A stretch of DNA of 64,000 bases, taken from contig JAPDRO010000007.1 in NCBI GenBank assembly GCA_030247885.1, positions 1-64,000 of the forward strand, given 5' to 3'. Position numbers and translations under genes: made by a program. This document shows, in pieces, positions 12,315 to 22,201 of the stretch. How positions within the stretch are numbered: the stretch's first letter is position 1; every line of letters starts with the position of its first letter. This stretch comes from Taxawa tesnikishii (nom. ined.) (Eukaryota; Ascomycota; Dothideomycetes; Dothideales). Below the pieces are notes generated by a model, which was not told where the DNA came from, ran no database searches, and saw only the letters and a program-made list of their open reading frames with translations.

Positions 12315-12425
12315 TTCTCGCGTTTAAAAGGTCCGGTCTCGAGCGGGAAAATCCGCTATCCGCCCCGCCAAAAACGCGTTTTTAGCCCGGTTGATGCCCA
12401 TTTTCATTGTTTTTCTAGATATAGT
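12315..12425 (+). repeat. Left terminal inverted repeat of element E
   Basis: GC-normal inverted repeat matching 17985-18094 in reverse complement with about nine differences, mostly transitions. The RIP-saturated interior begins immediately inside it. Confidence 0.8.
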
Positions 12426-14621
12426 CAACGAATACTACTATTATAGCTATTATACGTATCTAGAGTGTTGTTTTACTATAGATTCTACCTCTTTTAATAC
12501 TCTAAAGGCTAGTAACTAGTTAGAGGACATTTCTATAAGTACTTAGGAAATTAATAATTTTACTAACTAAATATACGAAGGTACTATTAATATAGATTAC
12601 TAAGCTACTACTTAGTTATAGAAGGAGTCGTATATAGTTAAAACTAGTAAGGAAAATAAGGTAAAAGTTATAAAAAAGTAAAGGTAATTATAAAAGAAAT
12701 AAAAGGTAATAAACTAGCTTAAAAAGTAACTTTAGAAAATATAAAAGGTAATATTAAGGTTACTATATACTACTAGAAGGCTATTTTAGCTAGTAAAAGA
12801 AGTAAAAAGGTAGTTTCCTTCGATAATAAAGTAAAAGAAGATTTTAAAAGAATTATAAGGCGCTCTATATATACTAGTATTAGTAAGTACTTTATAAGAC
12901 TAATTAAAGAAGTATTACTTATATACCCTTAGAGAATTTAACTAACTATAAGTAAGCCTTTAAAAGGTACTTAAAAGGATATAAAGGCTAGGAGGAAAGT
13001 TACTAGAACTTAGTTAGTAAAAACTAGTAATAATAAACGCTTTAACTAACTAGAAAGTAATTTATATTTAGTAACTTATTTAATAAGTAACTACTTATAA
13101 TACTTACGTAGTTAGCCTCGAAGAGATAGTTAAGTTAATAGTCTAGCTAAAAGTAGTTATTATTTATACCTTAGTTATTAAATCGAACTACTTAGTAAAA
13201 GTAGCGTATTAGTTAAAAAAAAGGAAAAATTACGAAGGAAAAAAAAGAGTTATAAAAGAAGAAAGATAAGTTACGTTAACTATTAACTAAAAAAGAAGCC
13301 TTAAAAACTACGCCTTTTACTTAAAAGGATAGTAATATAAGTAAGACTTAAATAACTTTAGTATTACTTTAAAGGACTCCTTAGCCTTATTATAAGTTAG
13401 TTATACTTATAAAGATAAAGTTTAAGGCTTACTATAATTACCGACTTATCTTTTATACTAATAGTATATTAAATACTACTTCTAAGGACCTTTAAATAAA
13501 CTAATATAAGCGTACTAATACTACTATTATAAAGGATATTACTTTACTTAATAAAACAAAGCCTAAGCTCTTTTACTATTATAAACGTATAACTATTATT
13601 ACCTTAGTAGTAGTTATACGTCCTTCGGGTACTATAATAAATACTATTAATACGCTAAATAACTAAGAAGAATAGTAGAGTATTATTAACTATATATAAT
13701 TTAACGAAGTCGCTAAATATAAAGTTTACTTTATTATAGTAGTAAATATTTATTCTTTTTAACTAAATAGATCGCCTCTAAAACTAGTACTAACTTTAAT
13801 ATTAGTCTTATTACCTTAATTACCTTAGTTACCTTAGCTACCTTAGTTATCCTTTAGTAACTTTATTACTTCTTTTAATACTCCTCTAATATAGCTAAAT
13901 TAATAGCGTAAGGAAAAGTAAAAGAAAAAGAAGGAAGTTAGTAAGAAATCGAAGAAGTAATCGAAGTAATATTATAGTAAGTAAGGCTCTTTTAAGAGGA
14001 GATCTAAAAGTATTATAACTATAATAATAGCTAGTATTACTACTAGCCTTATATTATAGCCTATTTTTACTATTTTAATTTATCTACTAATTAAAATAAG
14101 TACTTTATTATCTTATTATAAATAAGTAGCTACTAGAGAAGAGTAATTAATAATAATATAAGTAGTACGATAAAGAAGCCTTTAAAGACTATTATTATAA
14201 ATATCCTAAAGGACTATAAATAAATACTTAATAAAACTATAAAGAGTAAGTAAAAGCGTTAATAGTAATAGTTATAAAATAGTAGTCTATTAGTTATATA
14301 TAATATTACTAGATAGAGTAACTAGTAACTACCTTAATAAGTACCTTAATTAAGTCCTTAACCCTCTTTTTTAATAGACTCTTTTAACTAGCTAATAATA
14401 CTTTCGTACTACTTAGAGCCTCTAGTAAGTAGCCTTCTACTAATTACTACTATAAATCCTTTATAACTACGACTTTTCTTTAACTAGTTAATATTATAAG
14501 TTACTTTAACTATATAATAAAAACTAGAGAACTATTATAACTTACTAAAAGAGAGTTTCTAGACCTTAAAGTTAATAAGAAGAAACTAAGATAATAAGTT
14601 AAAGGAAATTATTAAGGAATA

Positions 14622-14702
14622 ACGTGTTTCACAAGTAAGTCGGCCACCCAAGTGAGTCGGCCACCTCGCGAAACTAGAACACCTGCGCAGCAACATTGCG
14701 CA
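14622..14702 (+). repeat. Left TIR of A4 with paired 17-bp subrepeats
   Basis: Contains AAGTAAGTCGGCCACCC directly followed by AAGTGAGTCGGCCACCT, then CGCGAAACTAGAAC and GCGCAGCAACATTGCGCAA. Tandem sites of this sort in a TIR are candidate transposase binding sites. Confidence 0.85.
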
Positions 14703-16346
14703 ATGCCTCAACAACGCAACGTGCAATACACCTACACTGAAGGAGATATATACCTTGCTATCTCTGATATTACATCCAAGCAAATTCAAAGCGAGAGACG
14801 CGCTGCAGCAGTATATACTGTGCCCCGATCAACGCTGCAAGACCGACGCGCTGGACGGCGCTCTCGACGCGACTACGAGCCGAAATCAAAGCGCCTTACA
14901 AAACTAGAAGAGGAGGTGATAGTACAGCGTGTGCTAGACGAGAGTCTACGTGGCGTACCGCCCTCGAAGGGAAACATACGAGATATGGCGGATAAACTGC
15001 TAGGAGAGCGTGATGGGAAGCCTGTTGGCAAGAACTGGGTTGACAACTTCATTAAGCGTACGCCTGAGCTACGAACGCGATGGAGCCGTCCGTACGATCG
15101 CCAGCGAGCTGCCTGCGAGGATCCGGCGGTTATCCAGCCCTGGTTCGCGCTTGTTCAGTCAATGAAGGCGAAGTATGGTATCTCAGATGAGGACACCTAC
15201 AACTTTGATGAATCTGGCTTTCTAATGGGCAAGATATCGTCTCAGCTAGTTGTTACAGGCTCAGAGAAACCTGGTAAACAGAAGAAACTACAGCCTGGCG
15301 ATCGCGAGTGGGTTACCTTGGTACAAGGCGTCGGGGCTACGGGGCGCGTTATCCCACCCTTCATCATCTTCGCAGGCAAGGTCCTTATCTCAACCTGGTT
15401 CAACGATCTACCTCGTGACTGGATTGTTGAGGTCTCCTCTACTGGCTGGACTAACAACAAGCTCGCGCTCGCGTGGCTTAAGCACTTCGATGCGCATACG
15501 AAGGCTTATACTGTTGGGGCATATAGGCTGCTTATTATTGACGGCCACGAGAGCCACTGCTCGGTCGAATTCCAGGATTACTGTAAGGAGAACAACATTA
15601 TAGCTCTCTGTATGCCTCCACACTCCTCGCACCTACTGCAGCCACTTGACGTCGTCTGCTACTCGCTGCTAAAGCGCCTGTATGGCGACGAGATCTCAGC
15701 CTTGGCACGCAGTCGCGTTTACTATATCACGAAAGAAACCTTCCTAACTGCCTTTAAAGCAGCTTTTAAGAAGGCGTTCACACAGGAGAATGTCTGCGCA
15801 GGGTTTCGAGGCGCTGGGCTAGTCCCATACAACCCAGAGGCTGTGTTATCGAAGCTGGATGTAAGGCTGCGTACGCCAACGCCGCCTGCACCAGGTACAG
15901 TCGAATGGGAGGCGAAAACACCGCGCAACGCCAGCGAAATAGAGGCGCAGTCAACGCTAATTCGAAATCGCATGCAAAAACATCAGGGGTCTCCAGCAAG
16001 CTCTTTGGATGAGCAGGTTAGGCAGCTGACCAAGGGCGCTCAGCAGATAGCGCATGAGATGGTGTTAATGCGCGAAGAAACAGCGCGTCTGCGAGACGCA
16101 ATTGAGGCGGCCACAAAGCGCAAGAGCCGCAAAAGGCAATACGTACGGGCAGAGGAGACTCTAACAGTAGGTGAGGTAGCTGATCTGGTCGCTGCCAAGG
16201 AGGGTAGCAGTGGTAATGACGGCGAGAAGGCTGCGAAGAGGGTGCGCGTAGAGCGGCGTTGCGGCCGTTGCGGCGAGACTGGGCATAACTCCCGCACCTG
16301 TAAAGTAGAAATAGAGGATGCAGAAGATAGCGACGTTTCTGAATAA
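14703..16346 (+). CDS. Fot1/pogo-like transposase (DDE endonuclease)
   Basis: Single-exon 547-aa transposase from the ATG at 14703, just inside the left TIR. An upstream GTG at 14652 opens the frame but is unlikely to start translation in a fungus. The N-terminal 130 residues hold the helix-turn-helix DNA-binding part typical of pogo/CENP-B-like proteins (RLTKLEEEVIVQRVLD, then PVGKNWVDNFIKRTPEL). The DDE catalytic domain follows: Asp169 in YNFDESGF, Asp280 in LLIIDGHESH and Asp316 in LLQPLDV, with 35 residues between the last two. The C-terminus has a coiled-coil-like stretch, a basic region and a zinc knuckle Cys520-x2-Cys523-x4-His528-x4-Cys533. Length is close to Fot1. It would cut and paste the element at TA sites in the nucleus. 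Confidence 0.95.
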   Translation: MPQQRNVQYTYTEGDIYLAISDITSKQIQSERRAAAVYTVPRSTLQDRRAGRRSRRDYEPKSKRLTKLEEEVIVQRVLDESLRGVPPSKGNIRDMADKLLGERDGKPVGKNWVDNFIKRTPELRTRWSRPYDRQRAACEDPAVIQPWFALVQSMKAKYGISDEDTYNFDESGFLMGKISSQLVVTGSEKPGKQKKLQPGDREWVTLVQGVGATGRVIPPFIIFAGKVLISTWFNDLPRDWIVEVSSTGWTNNKLALAWLKHFDAHTKAYTVGAYRLLIIDGHESHCSVEFQDYCKENNIIALCMPPHSSHLLQPLDVVCYSLLKRLYGDEISALARSRVYYITKETFLTAFKAAFKKAFTQENVCAGFRGAGLVPYNPEAVLSKLDVRLRTPTPPAPGTVEWEAKTPRNASEIEAQSTLIRNRMQKHQGSPASSLDEQVRQLTKGAQQIAHEMVLMREETARLRDAIEAATKRKSRKRQYVRAEETLTVGEVADLVAAKEGSSGNDGEKAAKRVRVERRCGRCGETGHNSRTCKVEIEDAEDSDVSE

Positions 16347-16387
16347 TTATATACTGTTCTATAGACTGCTGTAAAGTGTTGTAGTGT

Positions 16388-16468
16388 TGCGCAATGTTGC
16401 TGCGCAAGCGTTCTAGTTTCGTGAGGTGGCCGACTCACTTGGGTGGCCGACTCACTTGTGAAACACGT
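16388..16468 (-). repeat. Right TIR of A4 with paired 17-bp subrepeats
   Basis: Inverted copy of the left TIR. Both 17-bp subrepeats are the consensus form AAGTGAGTCGGCCACC(C/T). It starts shortly after the transposase stop codon at 16346. Confidence 0.85.
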
Positions 16469-17984
16469 TATAGTATTCGTTATATTATTCTTAATTACTT
16501 ACTAGTTTATATATAGAACTTAAGCTACTATATCTCTATAAGTAGCGATAGTAGTACTAGTAGTAGTAAGAAGGCTTTAAATAGTACTAGTAGCTAGGAT
16601 AATAGTAGTAGTAAGGAAGAAAATAAAGATAAGGTAATAGTACGTAGTATTTAAAGATAAAGATAAAGATAAAGATAAGAACGAAATAAGTTAAAAGATA
16701 AGTTAAAGAATAAGTTAGTAGTACGTAATATTTAAGGATAAAGATAAGATAAGTCGAAAGACGAGTTAGTAATACGTAATATCTTATAGCGTTTTAATAG
16801 TAATCTTAAACTTATATATAACTCTTTTAAATAACTCTTTAAAGTCTACTTTCTTATTCCTTTAAAAGTAATTATAAGCGTCCTTAAGGAACCTTTTAAA
16901 CTACTCTTTATAGTACTCTTTACTATAGATTAAATATAGCGCTTAATTACGTTATAGCTACTACTTTAATAAATAAAAGGTTAACTTAATAAAGTTATAG
17001 TCTAGTAAGTAAAGTAATAAAAACTTTACTTTAACGCTAAACTAACTATAAAGTACCTCTACTTTTATTAGCTAATAAGTTTTATAATTATCTATTATTA
17101 TTTACTTTTTAAATCCTTATAACTATAATAATATATACTACTTTAACTAGTAAAGGAATATCTCGGCTATAATAGAGCCTTTAATAACTAGAGTAATACT
17201 CTCTAAGTAACTATTAATAGTAAGTACTAATAAGATCGAATACTAAGTAATATACTTTAAAGTTTTAATATTAATATATAGCTAACTTCTTAGTAACTAG
17301 CTATTATGCTTATATAGCGTTTTTTACTATTATTACTTTCGTCTACGTATATTAACTAGTCTTCCTTTACGCCTTATAACTACTTATTAAAAATAGCGCG
17401 CTAAACTAAATTACGCTAAGTAGCTATACGTTACTATACCTTATTAATAAGGTCTAGTCTTACGAGCGTATAAGACATTATAGGCCTTAATATTTAGACG
17501 TTAAAACGTATAGTTAACTCTTATATTAACTTATCTTAATAAGTATTTTACTTTATATTATCCTTCTTAAAGAGTAATTATATAATATAATCCTCTATTT
17601 TCGGAGTAATAACTAGTAATCTTTTACCCTTTAATAGCGTAGCTAAAGGTCTTATAATACTTCTATATACATTAAAGTTTTCCTTTTTATAATAAAACGC
17701 TATCTTTAAGTCTTTACCTTTAAATAACGCTATAATTTAACTTCTTCTAAATTAGCTATCCTCGAAATACCCTTATAGCCGTACCTTATTATAAGGGGTA
17801 AAGGGAACTATAGTAATTACTAGTAAATAGTTATCTTAGCTAGTTATAACTTATAGTAATTATATTAAATACTTATATATTATAGAAGGCTATAAAACTT
17901 ATATAACTTAGTAGATTTACTCGCTAACGTTAAAAGAGCTTAGAGACACTATATTTAGAAGGTATTACTCTATAGTTAAAGGGC

Positions 17985-18094
17985 TATATCTTGAAAAACA
18001 ATGAAAATAGGCATTAACCGGGCCAAAAACGCGATTTTGGCGGGGCGGACAGCGGATTTTCCCGCTCGAAACCCGGACCTTTTGAACGCGAGAA
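17985..18094 (-). repeat. Right terminal inverted repeat of element E
   Basis: Inverted partner of 12315-12425, followed by TA at 18095-18096. It keeps intact CpA and TpG although the DNA directly to its left has almost none. Confidence 0.8.
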
Positions 18095-18095
18095 T

Positions 18096-18336
18096 ACGCG
18101 GCAATCTGTGCCAAGCTTCGATCTGGCTTTGAGAATCTGACGTGGATTCTTGACATTGAGTGCCATAAGGTAGATGGAAAACGCGACAAGCACAACAGCG
18201 GTCACTGGATCGAAGCGGCCTTGAACGCAGTGGGCGACTCCGATGCTGCAACATGAAGCGGTAGTATGTGGAGCACAGGGATAGCAACTGTCTATATCTT
18301 GTCGTCCATTGCCGTCTTCCTTCCGTAAATATTAGC
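18096..18336. other. Normal-GC flank of element E, no gene
   Basis: Frames crossing this stretch read into the TIR of E and have no recognisable domain. It probably was downstream sequence of the ankyrin locus before E inserted. Confidence 0.5.
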
Positions 18337-19305
18337 TCAGTGCTCAACAAGTCTGTCGATAATCAGGATGGCTTCTTTGCATCTGGCATGCCGGCCGTGA
18401 AAATGCGAAACAAGTGCTGTTGATTCAAGGTCCGGGTAGTCCACGTCCATGCCTACTTGTAGAAGGAATTCTATAACGTTTGACTTCCCCTTCCCACAAG
18501 CGTATGCTTGCAGACTGCTGGCTCTTCGATCGCCATACTTTTTCGAAAAGGTGAATTGACATCCAGGCCGTATTCGGTGATGAGATATCTAAGCGTTTCG
18601 AGGCCATTGTCTTCGCGTGGGTCTAAGACTCCCTGCAGGAAGTCGTCTACGAATGGAGAAGGCAGTTTCGGTGCTTTACTAGCTAGAAACTTAAGCATCG
18701 CGATGTCATTTGACTCCATTGCTGCCTCGTAATGTCTACTAAGTCCCACTGATGAGACGTCGAGCCTATAGCCAGCACTTAGGGAAACGTCGATGGCTTC
18801 AATGCTTTTGCACACAGGGATCGTATGGTCGGGAATGACAGGAACCAACCACTGTTAGAGTTCGGGAATCGCATTGTTTCCAGCAGCGAGCCTAATAGCC
18901 AGGGTGCGGTCTTCGGAAGAGGCTCCAGCTTGAAGCAAGATACCGATGGATCTGGCGTATCCATTGGAAGGGTAATGCCGAGTCCACCTGACAGCAACCT
19001 GGATTGCTGTGATACTGTTGCTCTCTGCGAAATCCCACAGAACGCATACCCTTGCCCTCATTGAAGGAGGCACTCCGTGCGAGAGAATCAAGCGAACGAG
19101 CTCGGTGAAGGGACCGCCGAGGGAAGCGGCATGTAGCATTGCACTTCAGGCACTGTTTACCCTATCGTTGCCTAGTAAAGATGCAGTTACAATCCAGGGG
19201 TCCTTTTGCCTTGCAATGTTTTGCCCTTCATCCGCCAAGCTAACTCGATCTCCTGCCTTGGTAAATCTGAGCAGCTCATTTCCACGTGCGCTAATCCAGT
19301 CCTTC
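18337..19305 (-). pseudogene. Ankyrin-repeat protein gene, decayed
   Basis: Reading leftward from about 19305, one frame carries ankyrin-type stretches (ITAIQVAV, GILLQAGAS, LAIRLAAGNNAIPEL, then EAAMESNDIAMLKFLAS, LRYLITEYGLDVNSPF and, in the next frame, SNVIEFLLQVGMDVD), ending at the TGA at 18337-18339. Two in-frame stops interrupt it, one near 19137 (TGA) and one at about 18855 (TAA, where CAA or CAG is expected). One frame change falls in a run of four A at 18546-18549. The stops are C-to-T type changes, as RIP leaking from the neighbouring repeat block would give. Ankyrin proteins bind other proteins; nothing more specific can be said. No start region is identifiable. Confidence 0.6.
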
Positions 19306-19312
19306 GTGTTTG

Positions 19313-20134
19313 CTACATCCTCTTCTGCGAAAAGGAAGCGTTCCTTAATTCCAAACTTATATTCAGGGCAACACAGGTAGTCTCAGGATTTAGCCATAAC
19401 AGATCCTCCGCCCAAGTCGTAGGATGGGTCGAGGTTGGTGGTAGGGTATGGTTTCGCACACCAACGCCTCCTGTGATTGTAACGACCACTAAACCCTCGA
19501 CAACGTCATAGCGATTGTTCAAAAGAAGGGATTGGTAGAACTGAGACCGTCCAACTGTACGCTGTCGTCCTCGGTCATACCACGGTCTCTGTTCACTGTA
19601 GGCGGGTGGCGTAGTGTTGCCAAGGTTGATATAATTTCGGTACTGAATATCGAATACGCTCGCGACAGTCAAATTTTCGGCACCGGTGGCACTAATGAAA
19701 GGTTCTGTGATGTTCGATGCCACGCTACGAGACAACCATAGTCGGGAGTCATTCCACCTGACTGTATAACTAGTTTCTGTGATCGAAGCCGTAGACTGGT
19801 TCCAGTTGGCTTCTTCGGGGATTTGGCTGTTGTTGAGAACTACTTCGTAACTGCTCCAACTGCCCGGACAAGCGACCCAGAGACCGCAAGCTCCTCCAAC
19901 GATATAGTCACCGTGGAACGGAGTTGCTTGCCCGATAGGGGACTGATCCTCGACGTAGCGAAAAGGCACGAGCGCAGGTGAAGCTGCATGGAGTGTATTG
20001 TGATAGACCTAGCGGAGTGATGGCTGACACGACGCCAAGCAATATGACGCCCAAAGTTGATACAATTGACAAGCCGCATATTTTTCGTTCAGCTTGAGTA
20101 TGGCTGCAGTGTCTGTTGAGAGAATGCGAGGCCA
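19313..20134 (-). pseudogene. Remnant of a fungal integral-membrane protein gene
   Basis: The minus strand first encodes a membrane helix (CGLSIVSTLGVILLGVVSA followed by ITPLGLS at about 20.0-20.08 kb), then, after one frame change, a 218-codon extracellular-type stretch from 19969 to 19313 with several N-x-S/T sites and motifs such as VPFRYVEDQSPIG, GGACGLWVACPGSWSSYEVV, YDVVEGLVV, GVRNHTLPP and NPETTC. From memory this pattern is found in an expanded family of uncharacterised ascomycete transmembrane glycoproteins that normally continue several hundred residues further. Here the match stops after the NPETTC region and ankyrin-type sequence begins, so the 3' half is missing. Most likely a truncated relic. 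Confidence 0.5.
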
Positions 20135-20194
20135 ACTAGAGTTGTTCACCAGACGACCTAAGACAGACCTACAAACGCAGTTTGTGAGTATATC

Positions 20195-20314
20195 CTATAG
20201 CCGGCACATGTTGGGTTTGTATAGGTGAGGGCAATACCATGTCACCGCGTTAGTCCGCTTCTGCAGAGCGCTGGCTGCTAAGAAGGCAATGAGGAGTGGG
20301 AATGTGAACTTCAC
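20195..20314 (-). other. Possible relic of a small secreted cysteine-containing protein
   Basis: A 39-codon stretch begins with a signal-peptide-like sequence (a hydrophobic core, LLIAFLAASAL) followed by a short tail with two Cys residues. Small secreted proteins of this form are common in fungal subtelomeres. The stretch looks broken and could be a chance frame. Confidence 0.25.
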
Positions 20315-21580
20315 TACACACTTGTTAGTGTCCAAACATCACGTGGCCCTTCCGAGTACCAAGTAGTTTCGCTACGTTGATGACGGCAGCAGCCTCTGCG
20401 ACCGTGATGCCAGTGTGTGAAATCATCCTAGAGAATCAAAACGTAAGATTCTGTCAAGTCGACTAATGAAAGATGGTGTACAGTTTCCGAAACTCGTACT
20501 TATTGACCAGATAAAAATTTGCTGTTGTGAGGCCGCCGAGGTGGGAGATAGGTTCGTCTTATCCAGGGGCATCCAGTGGTCTCCTTCGGTTGCAATACAT
20601 GAACCAGGAACAAGGCTGTGGTCTCGCTCCGGCTTGGAGAACGCCATGGTGCCTGGAACGGTGCTTAAAATCATGCCGTACAGGCTATGTCCTGCGTTCT
20701 ACCATATGTGGACGGGACCCTTGCTACTCAATATTCATCAAGGGGGCTGTGCATCACATGCAGTTGGAACGCTAGTTGCCAATCCACACGAAGCGGTCGC
20801 ACAGATCCTATGGCGCATCGCGTATCCCCAGATGAGTAAACTTGCCAAGGTTTGGGGCTCATTGCTTTGGCTCAGGAACGGTCAGCCGTTTGACAATGCA
20901 ACTCATAATCTTTACAGGACGTGACCGGAGTGTTAGTGTATCACCAGCGATTGTCGGGTGCGGCTTCGCGTCCCCTTTGGCGGCTTTTGAGAAGCTCTGC
21001 TGGAGCTGTGTGGTTGTGAGCAACGTGCGAAATCAGGGAGGTTCTCTCTTTCTCGGGCAGCTTCTTCGATGCAGCGACCCACAAATTGGGAGACGACATG
21101 TTGATGTGTCGGGGCGCGTCTCAGCGCCTTGAGACGGACAATTTTGCTTAAGGCTTTGCGCAAAGCTGGCCAGGCGGCCTTGATGCGAAGAGGAGGCCAG
21201 AGTGAGTGCCTTTTAGGGTTCATCCAGCCTTGTGTGCTCGCACGAGCAGGAGATGATGCCGCTAGCTAACAAAGTGTGTAAAGGGGACGCATGTTCTATA
21301 TCCCTGTCGCCATCTCCGCCTTACGTCTCATCTGAGTGGCGGTGTCATGTACGTCGACCTGGCCCATAGTCGTGGTGTTGGGCGGGAAAGCAGGGTAGAA
21401 GGGCTTGGCATTGATGACGTGAGCGCGACTCCTGAGGCACGGATCGCGGCGGAACTTAGCAATTACCACGTCCTCAGATTCCTCCAAACAGTAGTTTACA
21501 CTGCTGATTCCAGCGACGCACTGCTCTCTCCTCCGGTGACCACCAGAACGACAGACGCACGAAACAGAGGAATCTTGGGC
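20315..21580. other. Gene-poor stretch
   Basis: Several frames of 75-150 codons exist on both strands (for example plus 20466-20924 and minus 20423-20674), but none shows a domain or intron structure I can recognise. Confidence 0.4.
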
Positions 21581-22201
21581 ATGACGAGAATCGATCTCGA
21601 GCGCTCCGAGCCTGCAGCGCTGCCGGCGAAGACAGGCGGTCCTCTGTCGCGGAAGTGGGAATACGTGCTCTTCTACGTCTTCGCCATCCTATCCTGGTCG
21701 CTCGAGATCTGCGCAGCGGCTACGGGCAGTCACTATGGCGGGTCGAGTTATATCTTCGTCGGAATCGTGGTCGGCTGGCTCGCATGTCACTTTGCGGCAA
21801 TGCTGCAGACTTGCTGGATCATGGCAACATCGGTCCGGAGTACCTTCGACGAGCGCATGGCGTACTTGAACCTTGCCATCAGGCTGCAACGCCTTCTGGC
21901 GGTAAGTCGATTTCTTTGTTCAGCGTCGCGCAAGATATGATGAAATCTGACAAGGAACTTGAAATGCCAGCCCTCAGCGCTCATCGGCATGATAACCTGG
22001 GCTATCGCTTACTCCTACCGCAAGGAGGCCAGCAGTGTCGCGTACTGGATCATCTTTCTCGCTCTATGGATCTTCGACACCTGCGCATGCATCATGAACG
22101 TATACAACAACATCAGCTGGGAGACAGACGTGTTATACGAGATGGCGCCGGACAAGGTGCCCCATGGTGGGAAATGGAGGGTGCACAGCCTTGGAATTTG
22201 A
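21581..22201 (+). CDS. Hypothetical four-helix membrane protein
   Basis: Two exons, 21581-21901 and 21971-22201, joined across a 69-bp intron (GTAAGT to CCAG, phase 0) give 183 residues. The ATG at 21581 is preferred because the in-frame sequence upstream has no membrane-protein character. Four hydrophobic helices are clear: around YVLFYVFAILSWSLEICAA, IFVGIVVGWLACHFAAML, ALIGMITWAIAY and VAYWIIFLALWIFDTCACIM. Short loops and a short C-terminal tail complete it. The arrangement resembles small tetraspanning fungal proteins such as MARVEL-like ones, but no diagnostic motif is present. Function unknown; probably a plasma-membrane or endomembrane protein. No frame damage is seen. Confidence 0.65.

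Larger units (their letters stand above)
14622..16468 (+). mobile_element. Intact Fot1/pogo-like DNA transposon A4
   Basis: 1,847 bp with TA on each side (14620-14621 and 16469-16470). Imperfect TIRs of about 81 bp start ACGTGTTTCACAAG and differ at four or so positions. Each TIR holds two direct copies of AAGTGAGTCGGCCACCC-like units, probable transposase binding sites. The element is GC-normal, has a complete transposase frame, and sits inside the fully RIP-mutated interior of E, so it arrived after that RIP. Size, TA target and transposase type match the Fot1/pogo branch of Tc1/mariner. It looks capable of transposition. Confidence 0.95.
12315..18094. mobile_element. Large TIR transposon E, interior RIP-mutated, carrying intact A4
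   Basis: Inverted repeats of about 110 bp lie at 12315-12425 and 17985-18094. They begin TTCTCGCGTT, contain a CCGCCCCGCCAAAA block and end with TTTTCATTGTTTTTC, and they differ at roughly nine positions. TA flanks both ends (12313-12314 and 18095-18096). Total span is 5,780 bp. Without A4 and its duplicated TA it is about 3.93 kb. Bases 12426-14619 and 16471-17984 are AT-rich, RIP-saturated and without readable coding sequence, so I cannot name the superfamily. The TIRs themselves are GC-normal and keep many CpA and TpG. Confidence 0.7.

Noticed and set aside
14652-14702. Upstream extension of the transposase to a GTG at 14652
   Set aside because: It lies within the TIR and uses a non-ATG start. 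The ATG at 14703 gives a complete protein of family length.
12426-17984. Interpretation of the E interior as a retroelement
   Set aside because: No long terminal repeats or primer/polypurine features were seen. Inverted repeats and a TA flank fit a TIR DNA transposon better, but the interior is too mutated to name.
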